Assembly (NCBI RefSeq): GCF_004210375.1
Contig: NW_027467782.1
Span: 32,043,771 to 32,107,770, forward strand
Source of the DNA: Tachypleus tridentatus
Lineage: Eukaryota > Arthropoda > Merostomata > Xiphosura > Limulidae
Length of the DNA stretch: 64,000 nucleotides
Direction: 5' to 3'
Notes under the pieces: generated by a model
What the model was told of the DNA's origin: nothing
The model's input: the letters and a program-made list of their open reading frames with translations, nothing else
The model's database searches: none
Part shown: positions 46,494 through 59,368 of the stretch, one piece after another
Layout: the number at the start of each line of letters is the position of its first letter
Position numbering within the stretch: the first letter of the stretch is position 1
Position numbers and translations under genes: made by a program

Positions 46494-47698
46494 GTAAATT
46501 TTTCAGCCACTTATATACAATTATAGGAGAGTATCATATAATAAAAAACAAGTCCTTCTCTGACAACAGTTTTAAATTTTGTGTTGCTGCAAGATTTGTT
46601 TTGTGTTATCCTTGTGGATAACCCTTTCCTTATGATATCCTTGTGATCTTTGTGTCCCTCGATCAGAGCAAAACTTTTGAGTTCACCACACATTTCTGTG
46701 TTTCGTTCTGGGGATGTGTGGCCTTCCTTCTGTTTTCGTCCAGTACGTGCAAGCCTTGTATACAACCACTTCGAGTATTGTTAAAATTGAGATTAAATGT
46801 TTATATATCCAAAAATGTTAAAAAATACACAGGCTTTCATAGGGTGTCATAACTTTTTCACATGACTGCATATTGTAAATACTAATAAGTATATATTTCA
46901 TGACTTTAAAATGTTGAATCGTTCTCAACACTCAATACCTTATTGCCTGAAGAGAGATTATAAGTAATATACAACTAAGGTGAAATAAATTATTTGTGCC
47001 TTGCTTAGAATGTTCATTTATACAGTGAATCTTACTACCTTTAATTAATTCACACGTGTCAATGAAGCACTTTTTAAAACCTAATTCAAATTATAATAAT
47101 AATAAAATATTTCACTTAATTGTTTAACTCTTTTATTTGTAAATTCATCTCTAATATATATTTTCTTATAGTTTGTAATAACGTAATTTTTTACTTTATG
47201 GTGTGTTTGTCACGCCGGCATATGCATAATTTTCATTTGGTTTGAAGTTTTGAATTACAGTGCTCTCTCTCTCAGTCGTTGTTTGGTATTTTTTATACTC
47301 AGGAGGGTGAGGTGCACTTGACCTCTTCCTCCTTCTTTTACCTTGTTTATCTCAACTGTTTAATGTATGGATAAATATTACATGAGGGTCAGAGTAACTC
47401 GTACTTACACAGTCCCTTATCAGGGTAATGCCATGTATCATTCACCAATACATTTTGTGCGAAAACTATATCTCTTTACAGTTCCATAATAAATTGCACT
47501 TTTCGTTCAAGTAATTAACTAAAAATCATTTACTTAATAAATAACTCTTTCAATGTTTATTAGTGAGTTCCTCACTAATGTGATGTCTAGTTCGTAGGTG
47601 GCCTGTTTTTATTTTATTTCATTTCATTTCTTTAATTATTTATTTATTTAAAAATGTTTATTTATTCTTTTCGACCTAATGTATAATGTAACAGGAGA
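46494..47698. other. AT-rich sequence; expected last PA2G4 exon not found
   Basis: No lysine-rich coding exon with a suitable acceptor. TTATCCTTGTGGATAA near 46606 can form a small hairpin. Confidence 0.45.
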
Positions 47699-48043
47699 GA
47701 GGTATTTTGGACTATCTTTATCATGTAGAGGTATTTTGGACTATCTTTATCATGTAGAGGTATTTTGGACTATCTTTATCATGTAGAGGTATTTTGGACT
47801 ATCTTTATCATGTAGAGGTATTTTGGACTATCTTTATCATGTAGAGGTATTTTGGACTATCTTTATCATGTAGAGGTATTTTGGACTATCTTTATCATGT
47901 AGAGGTATTTTGGACTATCTTTATCATGTAGAGGTATTTTGGACTATCTTTATCATGTAGAGGTATTTTGGACTATCTTTATCATGTAGAGGTATTTTGG
48001 ACTATCTTTATCATGTAGAGGTATTTTGGATTATCTTTATCAT
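47699..48043. repeat. 29-bp minisatellite, 12 units, derived from LINE coding sequence
   Basis: The unit (GAGGTATTTTGGACTATC + TTTATCATGTA) repeats at 29-bp steps from 47699. Eleven units are identical and the last (48018) has one change (GGATTATC) before it runs into LINE sequence. On the minus strand the unit encodes D-K-D-S-P-K-Y-L, the copy of HDEASPKYL near the C terminus of the LINE's ORF2. Confidence 0.97.
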
Positions 48044-48498
48044 AGCAGCACCTGACAAATTCGCATAGTAGCTCATTTTTCATCCACTTTTATCTAAATA
48101 ATTTATTGTACTATGCAGGAGTCTATCTACGATTATTGGTATGTTTGAAAGTTTATGCATGAACTTTGATGAGGTAGATCTAGGTACTTTATATGCGTTG
48201 TTAGTAGTGTATTTTGTATTATCTGTAAGTTTGGTTTTCAACAGTTGTTTACTTACATTAATCCCTGCTAGAGCTGCATAGTCTATTACAGGCTTTATGT
48301 ATGTTTTGTATATTTTAGAATATTGCCAGGTGATGCTCCACTGTTTTTACCAGTTAGACTCGTAGTATAGTTTCTTCTTCACAAGACTTTAGTTTTTATA
48401 TTATTTAGATGGCTTGTCCATGTTAGTCTCGAATCATAAGTTAATCCTAAAAAAATTGAGGACCCAGTAGTCTGAAGAAGTGTTCCAGTCATATAAAT

Positions 48499-48873
48499 CT
48501 ATGGTTGTACTTTTTGGTGTTTTGTTAACTTTGTAAATACCACTGGCTGGGTTTTTGCTGTGTTTATCTTGATTCTATATTTTTTATTGTATTCGCATAT
48601 TCTATTTAATTGTGGTTGTATATTTGTGGCTGCTATTGCTGGTGTTGAGGCACTTTTCCACATTGCTACATCATCAGCGAACTGTGATGAGTATCCATGG
48701 TTTGGATCCTTAAGTGACATATTGTTCACATACATAATGAAGAGTATAGGGCTGACTACCCCTCCTTGACGGACGCCAGCTTCCGGAGTGAAGAACTCCG
48801 AGAATGTTCCCTCAACGTTCACTCTACATTTCTTGTTTTCCAGAAAAGTTCGAGAGCAAGCGAATAATTCCAC
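48499..48873 (-). pseudogene. LINE copy 2, reverse transcriptase fragment
   Basis: Open frame of 124 codons with NKKCRVNVEGTFSEFFTPEA, GVRQGGVVSPILFIMYVNN and the FADD motif; closely parallels 9770-10090. Motif B has GVRQGG where copy 1 has GVPQGG. Frames break at both ends. Confidence 0.9.
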
Positions 48874-49249
48874 GCGGTGTTCCCATTTCAGTCACACGGA
48901 ACCGGAAGCCATTATGCCATACAGTGTCGAATGCCTACTCGATGTCAAGAAATCAAGTGACGGTGCATTCTCTTTTGTTAAAGCTGTTCCTCAGGTAATT
49001 TTGATGTTATCTCAAAGAATGTGGAGAGTCTATTACTATTCAAGAATTTTGCCTACACAGCTAGTCAGGCTGATTGGTCGATAACTGTTTGGCTTATTGG
49101 CTGTCTTTCCTTCTTCATGGAACATTAATATATTGGCTTTCTTCCAAGAAACTGGAATGTAACCAGAGTAAAATGATAAATTATAGATTTCTATTACGTG
49201 GTCAAATAATTTCGGAGTGCCTTTTCTGATGAGGATGGCTTGTATGCCG

Positions 49250-49674
49250 TCATCTCCTGGTGATTTGTTTTGTGTTTTTTACTGCTTGTTTAAGTCCTTG
49301 GATTGTGATATTTTTGGATAGCAATAAGTTATTGTAGTCGTTTATGATGTTAATGCTATTGTTGTTTATGTTGACTGGGAAAAGTGGTTTGTATAGTTCT
49401 GTGTTTTTGTTACATGATTGTTTACCTTTGTAAAAATAAGTGTTTATATCTGAGTCGTTATGTGTTTTGAAAGTGTTCTGTAGTTGTTGTTTGAAAGCTT
49501 CGGCCTTTTCTTTGTTTGTATGCGCCAAGGTGTTATTATGCTCTAGTGTTGGGTATTTTCTTGTGGATTCTACATTGGTAAGTTTTTTTAGGTGTGACTC
49601 AAACTTTCTTGAGTCTGTTTTCACTAACTTCTGACTTATGTTATCCCATTTTTCTTGTTTTAACAATCTAATTT
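49250..49674 (-). pseudogene. LINE copy 2, region before reverse transcriptase
   Basis: Matches the copy 1 segment with RKYPTLEHNNTLAHTNKEKA and FKQQLQNTFKTH, then IQGLKQAVKNTK. It is cut by the SINE at 49675. Confidence 0.88.
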
Positions 49675-49959
49675 CTGGGCCCAGCATGGCCAAGCGCGTT
49701 AAGGCGTGCGACTCGTAATCCGAGGGTTGCGGGTTCGGATCCCCGTCGCTTCAAACGTGTTTGCTCTTTCAGCCGTGGGGCGTTATAATGTGACGGTCAA
49801 TCTCACTTTTCGTTGGTAAAAGAGTAGCCCAAGAGTTGGCGGTGGGTGGTGACGACTAGCTGCCTTCCCTCTAGTCTTCCACTGCTGAATTAGGGACGGC
49901 TAGCACAGATAGCCCTCGAGTAGCTTTGTGCGAAATTCAAAAACAAACAAACAAACAAA
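49675..49959 (+). repeat. SINE-A copy 6 inserted in LINE copy 2
   Basis: Full length, starting near GGGCCCAGCATGGCCAAGCG, (CAAA)n tail. Flanked by AACAATCTAATTT at 49662-49674 and 49960-49972, a perfect 13-bp target duplication of LINE sequence. Confidence 0.96.
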
Positions 49960-50510
49960 AACAATCTAATTTTTGCTCTGATTTTGTTTCTTATACTATT
50001 AATTTGTGTTTTTATTTCTTTATCTCTTGTTGCCATAAATTGTGTTCGTTGTTTTTTTGATTAGTGTTATCAATTGTTTGTTTGGTTTCCATGTCTTGTT
50101 TTAGTTTTCTGTTGTTGCTTTGGAATTGTATTATTTGCTGCTTTTGAAGACACTCCGTGATTATTTGACTGTAGCTGTCAATTTCTGATTGTTTCTTGGC
50201 TGTGTGCTTAATATTGTTTGGTAACATGTTGTCTAATTGTTTTGGTATTTTTTGCCAATTTGCTTTTTTATAGTCAAATTTATCTTTTTTGTAGGTGAGA
50301 TCTTTATGAGGAGCGAGATCGAAGACACATCATACTGGTAGCTGATCACTGTCAACATCTTTTCCCACATTAAATTTCACTTACTTCTGACTATTGTTGT
50401 ATGAAGTGAGGCAGATGTTCAGTATATCACTTGTACTTGTGGCATACGTAGTACTGGCATATCGTCGTTTAATAGGGCTATGTTATTTTCATCTATGTAA
50501 TTGTAATTGT

Positions 50511-50721
50511 GGCCCCCGCTAGTCCAGCGGTATGTCTCCGGATTTACAACCCTAAAATCAGGGGTTCGATTCCCCTCGTTGGGCTGAGAAATTGTCCTCC
50601 AAGTTGGGGATTGTGCGGTAGGCAAACAACCTACTCACTTAAAAACCAGCCTGTTCATGAAACCGCAGCGTTTGCGGCCTTATGTTCCTTAAGGAATTTA
50701 GTGGTATTATTAGTATATATT
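50511..50721 (+). repeat. SINE-D: SINE-B-like tRNA head with a different body, in LINE copy 2
   Basis: The head GGCCCCCGCTAGTCCAGCGG ... GGGGTTCGATTCCCCTCG matches SINE-B. The remaining ~140 bp (TTGTCCTCCAAGTTGGGGAT ... AACCGCAGCGTTTGCGG ...) matches no other repeat here. Flanks AATTGTAATTGT at 50499-50510 and 50722-50733 are a target duplication. Confidence 0.88.
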
Positions 50722-50879
50722 AATTGTAATTGTCTTCTGCTTGTATTAGTGGATTTACATCCAAAGTTCGTATGTTAGCTGTTCAGATTACCTGTTACAA
50801 TTGTATTTTGGTCATGGGAAAGGATGTTGCGAAGTAGGTTTATATCTGTATATTTAATATGGGAACAATATATTCCTGC

Positions 50880-51162
50880 GGTTTTTTTTGTTTGTTTTTG
50901 AGTTTCGCGCAAAGATATCCGAGGGCTATTTGTGATATCCGTCCCTAATTTAGCAGTGTAAGACTAGAGGGAAGGTAGACTAGTCATCACCACCCACCGC
51001 CAACTTTTCGGCTACTCTTTTACCAACGAATAGTGGAATTGACTGTCACACTATAACGCCCCTATGGCTGAAAGGGTGAGCATTTTTGGTGAGACGGGGA
51101 TTCGAACCCCTGACCCTGAGATTACGAGTCGAACGCCTTAACCCACCTGGCCATGCCGGGCC
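50880..51162 (-). repeat. SINE-A copy 7 inserted in LINE copy 2
   Basis: Full length, reverse orientation relative to copy 6. Flanked by TATATTCCTGC at 50869-50879 and 51163-51173; the LINE endonuclease reading resumes on both sides. Confidence 0.96.
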
Positions 51163-51374
51163 TATATTCCTGCTACTGCAACATTTGAAAGATTATTTAA
51201 CAGAATATCAGTTATTTATTTTAGTTACTGCTGCTCATTTTTGTTTCTGTAACTGATAGATTGTTTTTGTATAACAACATGATTCCTCTGTTTATGTCGT
51301 GTTTGTTTAATCTATCCTTCCTGATTGTTGTGTAGTTAGAATTTACTCTGCTTAATGGCTGTTTTATACCAAGT

Positions 51375-54300
51375 TAGAGAGAGAGAGCGTCGGAAAATAA
51401 CTAGTTTCTTGATCACTCAGATCCACCACCCAATACTAGTCTGAATGATTTTATATCTAGGAAGAAGAAGATGTCACCCTCATTTTTGATTTGCGTTTAG
51501 TTAAGCACAAAACTATAGAATGGGTTATCTGTGTCGAAACCGATATTTTAACGTTATAAACCTTTCTTACCTTTTATTATTGTGCAAAATAATATCATGG
51601 TTAAATTCAATCGTAATGTGATAACGGTTTGTTGAATAATATATATTTGATATTGTTTATCATATCAGTAATTAATTATAATATAAATGAAACAAAATTT
51701 TCAAAATTAGTGGACTCAAATACACATTAGGTGTTTCATGTTTTAACTATTACATAAAGCAGATTTTTTTTTATTAACGTAAAGTGACGGAAATGTTTGA
51801 AACAAATAGCAAACTAATTCCTTTCTTCTTAGAAATAGAAAGTTTGAACTGATTATTCCAAATCCTGGGATAATCTCCGACAAATGGAGCATAATTTCGA
51901 CGTCTACCGAGAACAATGTTTCATTTTACGAGTGCAGTTAACAATTTATTGCTATATCTTTTATTGTTTGTATTAAGTTTATTAAATAACAAAAAAGTAA
52001 TTCTTTCAGGAAACAACAACAACGTTTATGTATATTTATCAGCCTCTCTGTCTTCTGTATTATAGCCGTTTTCAGGATTATTTTCTATATAGATTCTTTC
52101 TGACTGATTAAAATTTCGAATGAATCATGGTTAGCATAATTAGTCATTGTCTAGTAAAATAAAACTACATTCATTAGAATATAATAGTGTGTAATTAAAA
52201 ATAAAATATCATTACATTTGCGATTTAGAAGTTCGTAAAATGGTAACTGCAGAAATAAAACTAAATCATAGTTTATACAAAGTTCAGTGAAATGTACAGG
52301 TATCAAATGATATTCAAATGGATATCATTAAAATCTGATAACAAAAAATGTTGTAAGGTACTTGCTGTCTTTCTGTTAGTTTTTGTGAGGATATTAATAT
52401 AATCATACGTTACCCGTTCATAATAAATATAAAATTTATCTTAATAAAGGTATATTAATCTAAATCTTGGATAAATTTTCATACAATTGTTCAACATATA
52501 GTACAGCATATTCCTGGTAAACCAGATGTACGAGGGTGTTGTAAATATACATCAGTCCTGTTGTTTAGGTAAAAGTTACATACTATAAAGGAAACCTGTA
52601 ACAGCTTAACCCTATATTTTTATCTAATCTTTGTGGTGTAGCACAGATATCTGTATAAGTTAGTACAAGTTGGGGGATTCTTTCTCTTGTATATTTATAC
52701 TGGATAGTTTGCATAAAACAAAGTCTTCTCTATTTGTATTAATAAAAATGTTAATTTCTACAATTGTGTATTTGTATTTAATTATTGAAATATTACTCTG
52801 CATAACATTTACAGAACCTGCATTTTGTAAATGCTTGGTTCTGGTGGGCATCAAATAACCTGAACACCCTACTTTCTTAAAAGCATAACTCAGAAATGAC
52901 AAGAAGTGCTACTTTTAAACTTAATACAATAAATCATCATGATTTTTCTGCAAAATGCAAACTCTTTTGGATTTAAAGATGAACAATAATAAAACACCAC
53001 TAGATATATAAAATAATAAGTGGTATGAACTCATCAATTACATGAAATTGGTTACGTGGAACACGACATAAACTATAAAAACTTAAAGAAGTTATTTTCT
53101 TTTTTTTTTTTGAAAGACTAAATCAGTTAACTGAAATGAAGTAAAAATCCTATATCCGATCGCTTTCGAAAGGTGGACCTTTTTTCTTCAGGGGCAAACT
53201 TGTAGTGGTGGTGCAATAGAACGAGTGATGTATATAGAGGGAGTTTAGTGTCATCATGAAGTTCATCCGGTTTTCTCGAAAATGTTTATTTCTGTATGTA
53301 CTATTGTAAATGTCTCGTTTCTGGTACAATGCAGCCGATTGTGAGAGTGTATATGAAAAGGTGTTAGGAATATTTTAATTTCGAAGTGACTAAATATATG
53401 TATATTTAAAACTATACTTAGGTGTTTAAGTAAAATAAAGGTGATACCTGGAGACTGATTAAAGACACGTTATATCAACCAATTTATAAAAACATCTATG
53501 AAAAATTATCTTAAACAAATAGTTAATTAAAATTTCCCTATAAAATAAGATCTATATATGTTTCGGTAATTTATCAACTGTTTTTATATGCAGAATAAGT
53601 ATTGGAAAAGCAACATTTTGCTGGATATGTAAGACTGTTAAGTTTAAGAGTTATTATTAAGTTTATTAGTGATTTAATGATTATTTAGTTTTCATAACAA
53701 GTGTAATAAAAGATAATTATCTTAAAATCGATAGTTATGACATATTTTGTTACATAACTGTACGAGTTGTACGTGTTATACAGTTTAATTGCTGTACTAA
53801 CTTTTTGTAATATAGCTGACGTCATTTTAGTCGAAGCTTCCAAGTTTTATTCATTATGTGTAATATATTTGGTACTAGAGGGCTAGATAGCTCTAGATTT
53901 TTCTGTTGCTTGTTATACGTGCGTATACAGCAAGTTAAGCTAGTCAAAGTGAAGTGAGACTGCGTGGTAGTTAGTTTAGTTACAACGAGCTATATCTAAA
54001 GTAAGTTTCACAGTGGTATTGCAACAACAAAGATAAAGGAGAATAATTTGTCTTGTCAAAGGATGTTCTAAATCTAAAGTAACTGAACCCGCCTGTGTGG
54101 TTTTTGACGAATAGGATACAGCTATTTAAAGCACTGGATACAACTATATCGAGTTTTTGCACATATGCTTGACTTGTTTTGAATATATTATTTTAAAACA
54201 AGTGGACTGTGTGATGTTTGTTCACTGTTCGAATTTATCGCCAACAAGTCGCAGATACCTACTGTAAAGAATCCCTGTCCACATATATCCATGAAAACCT

Positions 54301-54636
54301 GATAGATTTAGTTCGGGTAATTGATAAAGTCAAAAGATGAAACCACTAATGTGAATCTGCTTGTATAAGGATTATTTTATGCATATACAGGTAAAATTAT
54401 CTGCACTATCATAATTTGTACTGATTAATCCAAACTAACAGGTTAAAATAAATACATAGTAAGTATATTTTTATCATTACTCACTTATAAGTACTTTGCT
54501 GTATTGTGCTCATAATAATAAAATTGTGTTTACATTGCATTCTTCTAAATAAATATTGACATTTAAAACAAATGTTTTTAGAGTATACACATAAGACATA
54601 AATCTCACATTTATAAATAATGATGAAAAAAGATGT
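51375..54636. other. AT-rich stretch, no gene recognised
   Basis: A possible SINE-C remnant (minus) at about 51483-51565 (TTAAGCACAAAACTATAGAA, then GGGTTATCTGTG). No exon-like conservation seen elsewhere. Confidence 0.4.
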
Positions 54637-54748
54637 ATGTGCTTTTTATAGCAAAGTCACATCACGCTATTTGCTGAGTCCACCGAGGGGAATCGATCCC
54701 CTGATTTTAGCGTTGTAAATCCGTAGACTTAATGCTGTACTAGCAGGG
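54637..54748 (-). repeat. SINE-B copy
   Basis: GCAAAGTCACATCACGCTAT, GAGTCCACCGAGGGGAATCG, CTGATTTTAGCGTTGTAAAT, GCTGTACTAGCAGGG. Confidence 0.85.
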
Positions 54749-55976
54749 AACGAAAGAGTTTTAAATTATCTTAAAATTCTTTGTTATTTTTAAAGTGTTG
54801 CACATTCTTTGTAATTACCAGTGTTTTCCCATTTTATATGAAAAAATAAACGATTATTGAAATAAAGAGATAACTATCTCTTTATCTCAAAGGTTTTCTC
54901 AAACCTTCCCTTTCTGAAAGTTTTCCCACATCTATATATTTTGCAATTACTATTAAAACTATTTTAGCTATTTTATTCTTATTTGATATCTATCTTATCT
55001 GATTTACATAAATAAAATATTATTATGAGTGAAGAAAACAAAATCAGGTTCTTATTCAAAGACTGGTTGATATAGGCTGCTTCTTTTTACTTCACTGGAA
55101 ACCTAAATCCAGTAACTGAGAGTAAAGGATAAAAAATATGAAAAGTGTTTGGTGCAGTATCTTGTCAAACATATACTTTATAATACCCTGCCATTCAAAA
55201 GAAGCTTCGTATTACACATGAACATTCCTTACGTACAAAAGACATTGTTAGAAAATCTTTCTTTAAACATCTTATACAATCACTGGAATTTTTTTATACG
55301 ATAAAAGAGGCCAGAAGAATAATTACAGTTATTATAAAGACTTATAGTCAACTATTATTGATATGTATATAAACCTAGCACCAGCAGTGGCCTTAGTCAT
55401 TCAGGAGTCTCAGACAGAATTCAGTAAATAGGGTCCCATGATTATAAGGAAATTCGGAAGTAGATTAAAGGCATAGCACTGTGAGTTCTTTCCATGTGTG
55501 AGGCCCTGAGCAATTGCCCAGTTTAAAAATAGGTAAGACCGCCTATGCCTAGCACTACCACTTGATGCTGGAAAATTCCTCTAGTAATATACTTTTACGT
55601 CCAGGTTTTAATTTCACTGATTAAGCCACCTTTAAAAAACTGGTTACTTGAACGTTGAACTGTTGAAAAGGATACCTAGGACAGAAAGATTGTCTTAAAG
55701 AGAACAGGTTAAGATCTTTGAAACCGTTTTCTCAGAAATGAAAAATAAGAGGACGTGATTGAGATGCTTATCATAAGACTGTTATAACAAGAGTTGAAAC
55801 TTTCGATACAATATGCATCAAAAAGTACTGGAGGCCACTTTCAAAAATTAATACCAATCAAGTAATCTAAATTGTGAAATAAAATCATTTTAAGATAAAT
55901 ACCACCATTAATTAATTTCATTCCCCTATTTAGAATATAGAAGTATGTTTCTTATTTGCCTTGTATGAATGGGTTT
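54749..55976. other. AT-rich stretch, nothing recognised
   Basis: No coding region or repeat assigned. Confidence 0.4.
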
Positions 55977-55977
55977 G

Positions 55978-56242
55978 GTCCGGCATGACCAGGTGGTTAA
56001 GGCGCTCGTAATCTGAGAGTCGCGGGTTCGAGTTCGCATCACACCAAACAAGCTCGCCCTTTCAGCCGTGGGGGCGTTATAATGTGACGGTCAATCCCAC
56101 TATTCGTTGGTAAAAGAGTAGCCCAAGAGTTGACGGTGAGTGGTGATGACTAGTTGCCTTCCCTCTAGCCCTAAACTACTAAATTAGGGACGGCTGGCGC
56201 AGATAGCCCTCGAGTAGCTTTGCGTGAAATTAAAAAAAAAAC
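55978..56242 (+). repeat. SINE-A copy 8
   Basis: Head TCCGGCATGACCAGGTGGTT with part of the anticodon arm lost (GCGCTCGTAATCTGAG), full body, tail replaced by an A10 run. Confidence 0.93.
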
Positions 56243-57150
56243 GCCCGTCAAAGGTAAAAGAATACTATTGAAATTAAATCGAATATTAATAGCTCTACAT
56301 GAACTTTAGAATACTTAATAAATAATATCAGTTTCAATTGGCTTAACATTTATAATAAAACATTTTATCACAAATTCTGACTTATAAGTTTTTAATGTTT
56401 CGCTGGCTTTCAGTATCTACACCGTAATAATAGTTTGAGTTTAACAACTGTAAATACGGTGACTTATAAACTGAACCAGTTCACCAGAAAAGGGCATTCT
56501 TAATGTTTATAACTCTCCTTAATCTAGCTATTTCTATTTTCAGGTGCTGTGGAAAACTAACTAATCTGAAATTATTTTACGATTTATACTTTTTTTTCCA
56601 ACTATAATTTTTATTAAGTGTTTCGAGTTAGGTTATTTCCAACAATGAATGTTTCATATTGAGCTTTACGCAATGTTTGAGCAGAAGTATTTTTGGATTA
56701 GATCTGTTTTAATAAATGAGTTTATTTTTGTGTTGTATTTCCACATAAAGTTAAAACGACAGGTAAACAATTCAAATGTCAAATTTGACCAAAGGAACAA
56801 TGGCTGGACAATCGTTTTACTTCGAAACAAATAAAGCACTTTAGTATCAAAACAAAATGAAAATATAGCAGAAAATGTTTTGCAGAAGGTCATTTCTCTG
56901 TATATTCAGTAAGTTACAAAGAAGTCTAGACAGCTATCTGACTATTTTAAGCTGAAGCCTTGTTTTTGGTTTAAAGCTCTCTACCAATAAATTCAAGGCT
57001 CCATCATACACACACTTACTAACTTGTACAAACCTTACTATCGTTTCATCAGTGGGGTGTAGCCCACACTTCAGAGAAGAGATAACACAAAAGCATGACC
57101 AAGATCTATAGAATGGCCATTGTCTTACGTTTAGCACACGGCGAAGATTA
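56243..57150. other. AT-rich stretch, nothing recognised
   Basis: No coding region or repeat assigned. Confidence 0.4.
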
Positions 57151-57199
57151 ACCCAAGTTGATACTATTTACATCTGAAACAGATGAACGCTTTGTTGGA

Positions 57200-58060
57200 C
57201 ATTTTCCCTATTCTTTGTGTAGAATCATGCCGCGTCACATGCCAAAAGTTATAGGGCATCAAACTGTTCGACTGTTCGGAAATTGTACGAAGCAAACGGA
57301 TATTGCTAGAACAGTAGGGCACCCCTCCTCCAGTGTACTGTATCGAGCATCCTGAAACGTCATCGGATTACAGGAAAGTCTACTAGTAAACGCTGAAAAA
57401 CTAATGTCGAGAGATGATCGTGTTTGATCAGGTTAACACGTGAAGGTCAACAGAAGTTCTGAAACATCTTATGACAGGAATAATATGATAACATATATCA
57501 CAGAGTATCCAGATAAGGTTGTTTTAGAAGATGGGTTATCTGTAACTCGAAATTAACCAGAATTCATCATCATAACCATATTACTTGGGAAAAACAGCAT
57601 GTGAACTTACAGTTAGGACAGTTGCAACATGTCATATTTTTATATAAGTCCTCTAGCTTCTTAAATTGATAGCAGGATTCACGTTCATCGTTTACCTGGA
57701 GAATCGATGAGAGAAAATGTCTTTTCTACAGAAAACAGAGGAGGTGGTGCAGTACAGGTTTTGGAAGCTATTCATCATGGTGGTAAAACTGCTCTTCATA
57801 TCTTCCAGTGAAACATCAATGGTGCCTCCTACGGGCATAGCATGGAGACGAAATTGATACCATATGCCAAGGCAAGGTTTAGTAATAATCTTTTGTCCCA
57901 GGACGACAGTTGCCACTGTCGATAGCGCATATTGTACAGGATCACCTTTACCAGAAGGATGTTAGAAGATTACCATGGTCAGCAGTCTCCAAATTGTAAT
58001 CTCATTGGGAACTGTCTAATAAATAGTTCATGATGCCCATAGAACATGTCCCATTATACA
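57200..58060 (+). mobile_element. Tc1/mariner transposase relic
   Basis: Broken pieces in several plus-strand frames: MPRHMPKVIGHQTVRL (N-terminal helix-turn-helix region), IHVHRLPGESMRENVF, then AIHHGGKTALHIFQ, INGASYGHSMETKLIPYAKA, RFSNNLLSQDDS. The W.A...GGK..L....G.....Y....L.P...........QDD order is the DDE core of Tc1-type transposases; QDD retains the second catalytic Asp. Terminal inverted repeats were not found. Confidence 0.75.
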
Positions 58061-59239
58061 AATTACATATGTAGATGTTTGATATAATAGCGTTAAGTAC
58101 ATTGGTATTCCACTCTTTATAATAGTTATTTTATTTGTTACAAAACTTGCAAACATTTTGTCCTAAACGGTAGCCAAATATTAAAGTTTTAGCTGCGACG
58201 AATCCGCGCATCTGTGGTTACATTGAACGAATGCAAAGATGCTTCTTATTTTTCTAATTATGGTCTAACACCTCCATCAAAATATACAGATTTTATTGAT
58301 AATTTCTTCTTTAAATAAATAATTTTTATTCTCAATTAAAAGTTACGCCATGTAAACATGTGTTTCGGTGTACAGTTTTTAACAGATTCGATGTTCTATA
58401 ATTAATGATATTTTAATTCGATGATAGCTCAACGTAAGAAGCTATGAACAGGTGGTTGTTTAATTTTCAACTTGGTTCAACAAAATATTTTTCCAGTCAG
58501 TACGTGGTGCTTTAGAAGGAAGGTTGATTACCACATTTACCAGGTACGCTCAACATGTGCTGCGCAGCTGTTCATAACTTTATCTCACATACGTGTGCGA
58601 TTTCTTGTTCCACTTCACATTCAGCGGTAATACAGCTTAGTTTACGTTGCTAATTAAGTTTGCCTGGTAAATATATAATTATACCCTTGTATATACGATT
58701 TTTAATGTTGTTTTTTCTACCGCTAACCTTACTATTGCGTGAAGAAGTGTTAATTAGGTCTCCAACGCTTCGCTTTTACTTTTTTCGTCTGCCTGTGCGA
58801 GAGTAGCAAGTGTAAATCTCGATATTCAATAAAATGGCTGTTCAACCAAACGCTCTAACATGTTCGTCATGAACCGATTGAATTTCTGAAGGTAACGATC
58901 ACATATCTATTTGATTTATTGATTCCTTGCCTATTTTATATTTCTACGTTCCTTTCTAAATCTCGTGAATAATAGGTATTACGATTACCAAATTTTTAGT
59001 TAGTATATTCATTATTTCCAATTAGGATATCCACTTTGATGCCTATCGTTGTGATTAATAAATAGATATTGAAATGTGTGAATACGTTATTTAAACATTT
59101 ATGACACGAATGTTTTTAAATCGACAATTGTTTATTTTTATGATTCATAAGTCTTCGAAAGGTGAGTTGTATATGCTTACATAAACAATCCAGTTTATAT
59201 TTTATTTTAAGATTATAATTCACACATGTTGTTGGTATA
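58061..59239. other. No gene recognised; slightly CpG-richer at 58540-58900
   Basis: An ATG in good context (AAAATGGCT at 58832) opens only 12 codons, with GTAACG later at 58893. It could be part of a first exon, but nothing else supports it. Confidence 0.25.
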
Positions 59240-59368
59240 GGGTGTGTGGATGTGTGTGTTTTCTTACAGCAGAGACATATCGGGCTATCTGCTGGAGTCC
59301 ACCGAGGGGAATCTAACCCCTGATTTTAGCGTTGTAAATCCGTAGACATACCGCTGTACTAGCGGGGG
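59240..59368 (-). repeat. SINE-B copy, full length
   Basis: TGTGTGTTTTCTTACAGCAG, GGGCTATCTGCTGGAGTCC, GATTTTAGCGTTGTAAATCC and GCTGTACTAGCGGGGGGC are in family order. This is the best-preserved SINE-B here. Confidence 0.9.

Larger units (their letters stand above)
48044..51370 (-). mobile_element. Jockey-like LINE copy 2, 5' truncated, split by three SINEs
   Basis: Same family as 6840-10740. Minus-strand landmarks from 3' to 5': C-terminal domain (48044-48490), RT with SQFADDVAMW (FADD at 48670-48681) and GVRQGGVVSPILF, RT start near 49000-49250, linker with LPNNIK and ECLQK near 50000-50230, endonuclease DHLP-type (DQLP here) near 50340, AGIYCS near 50870, and NSNYTTIRKDRLNKHDINRGIMLLYK near 51240-51370. 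Its 5' end is inside the endonuclease. Many stops. Interrupted at 49675-49959, 50511-50721 and 50880-51162. Confidence 0.93.

Noticed and set aside
46568-46770. Another LINE remnant on the minus strand
   Set aside because: A short basic translation only; no recognisable RT or endonuclease motif.
47699-48043. CRISPR array
   Set aside because: Units are contiguous with no spacers, in a eukaryotic sequence, and derive from LINE coding DNA.
58832-58900. First exon of an unknown gene (ATG in good context)
   Set aside because: Only 12 codons before a stop and no other support.
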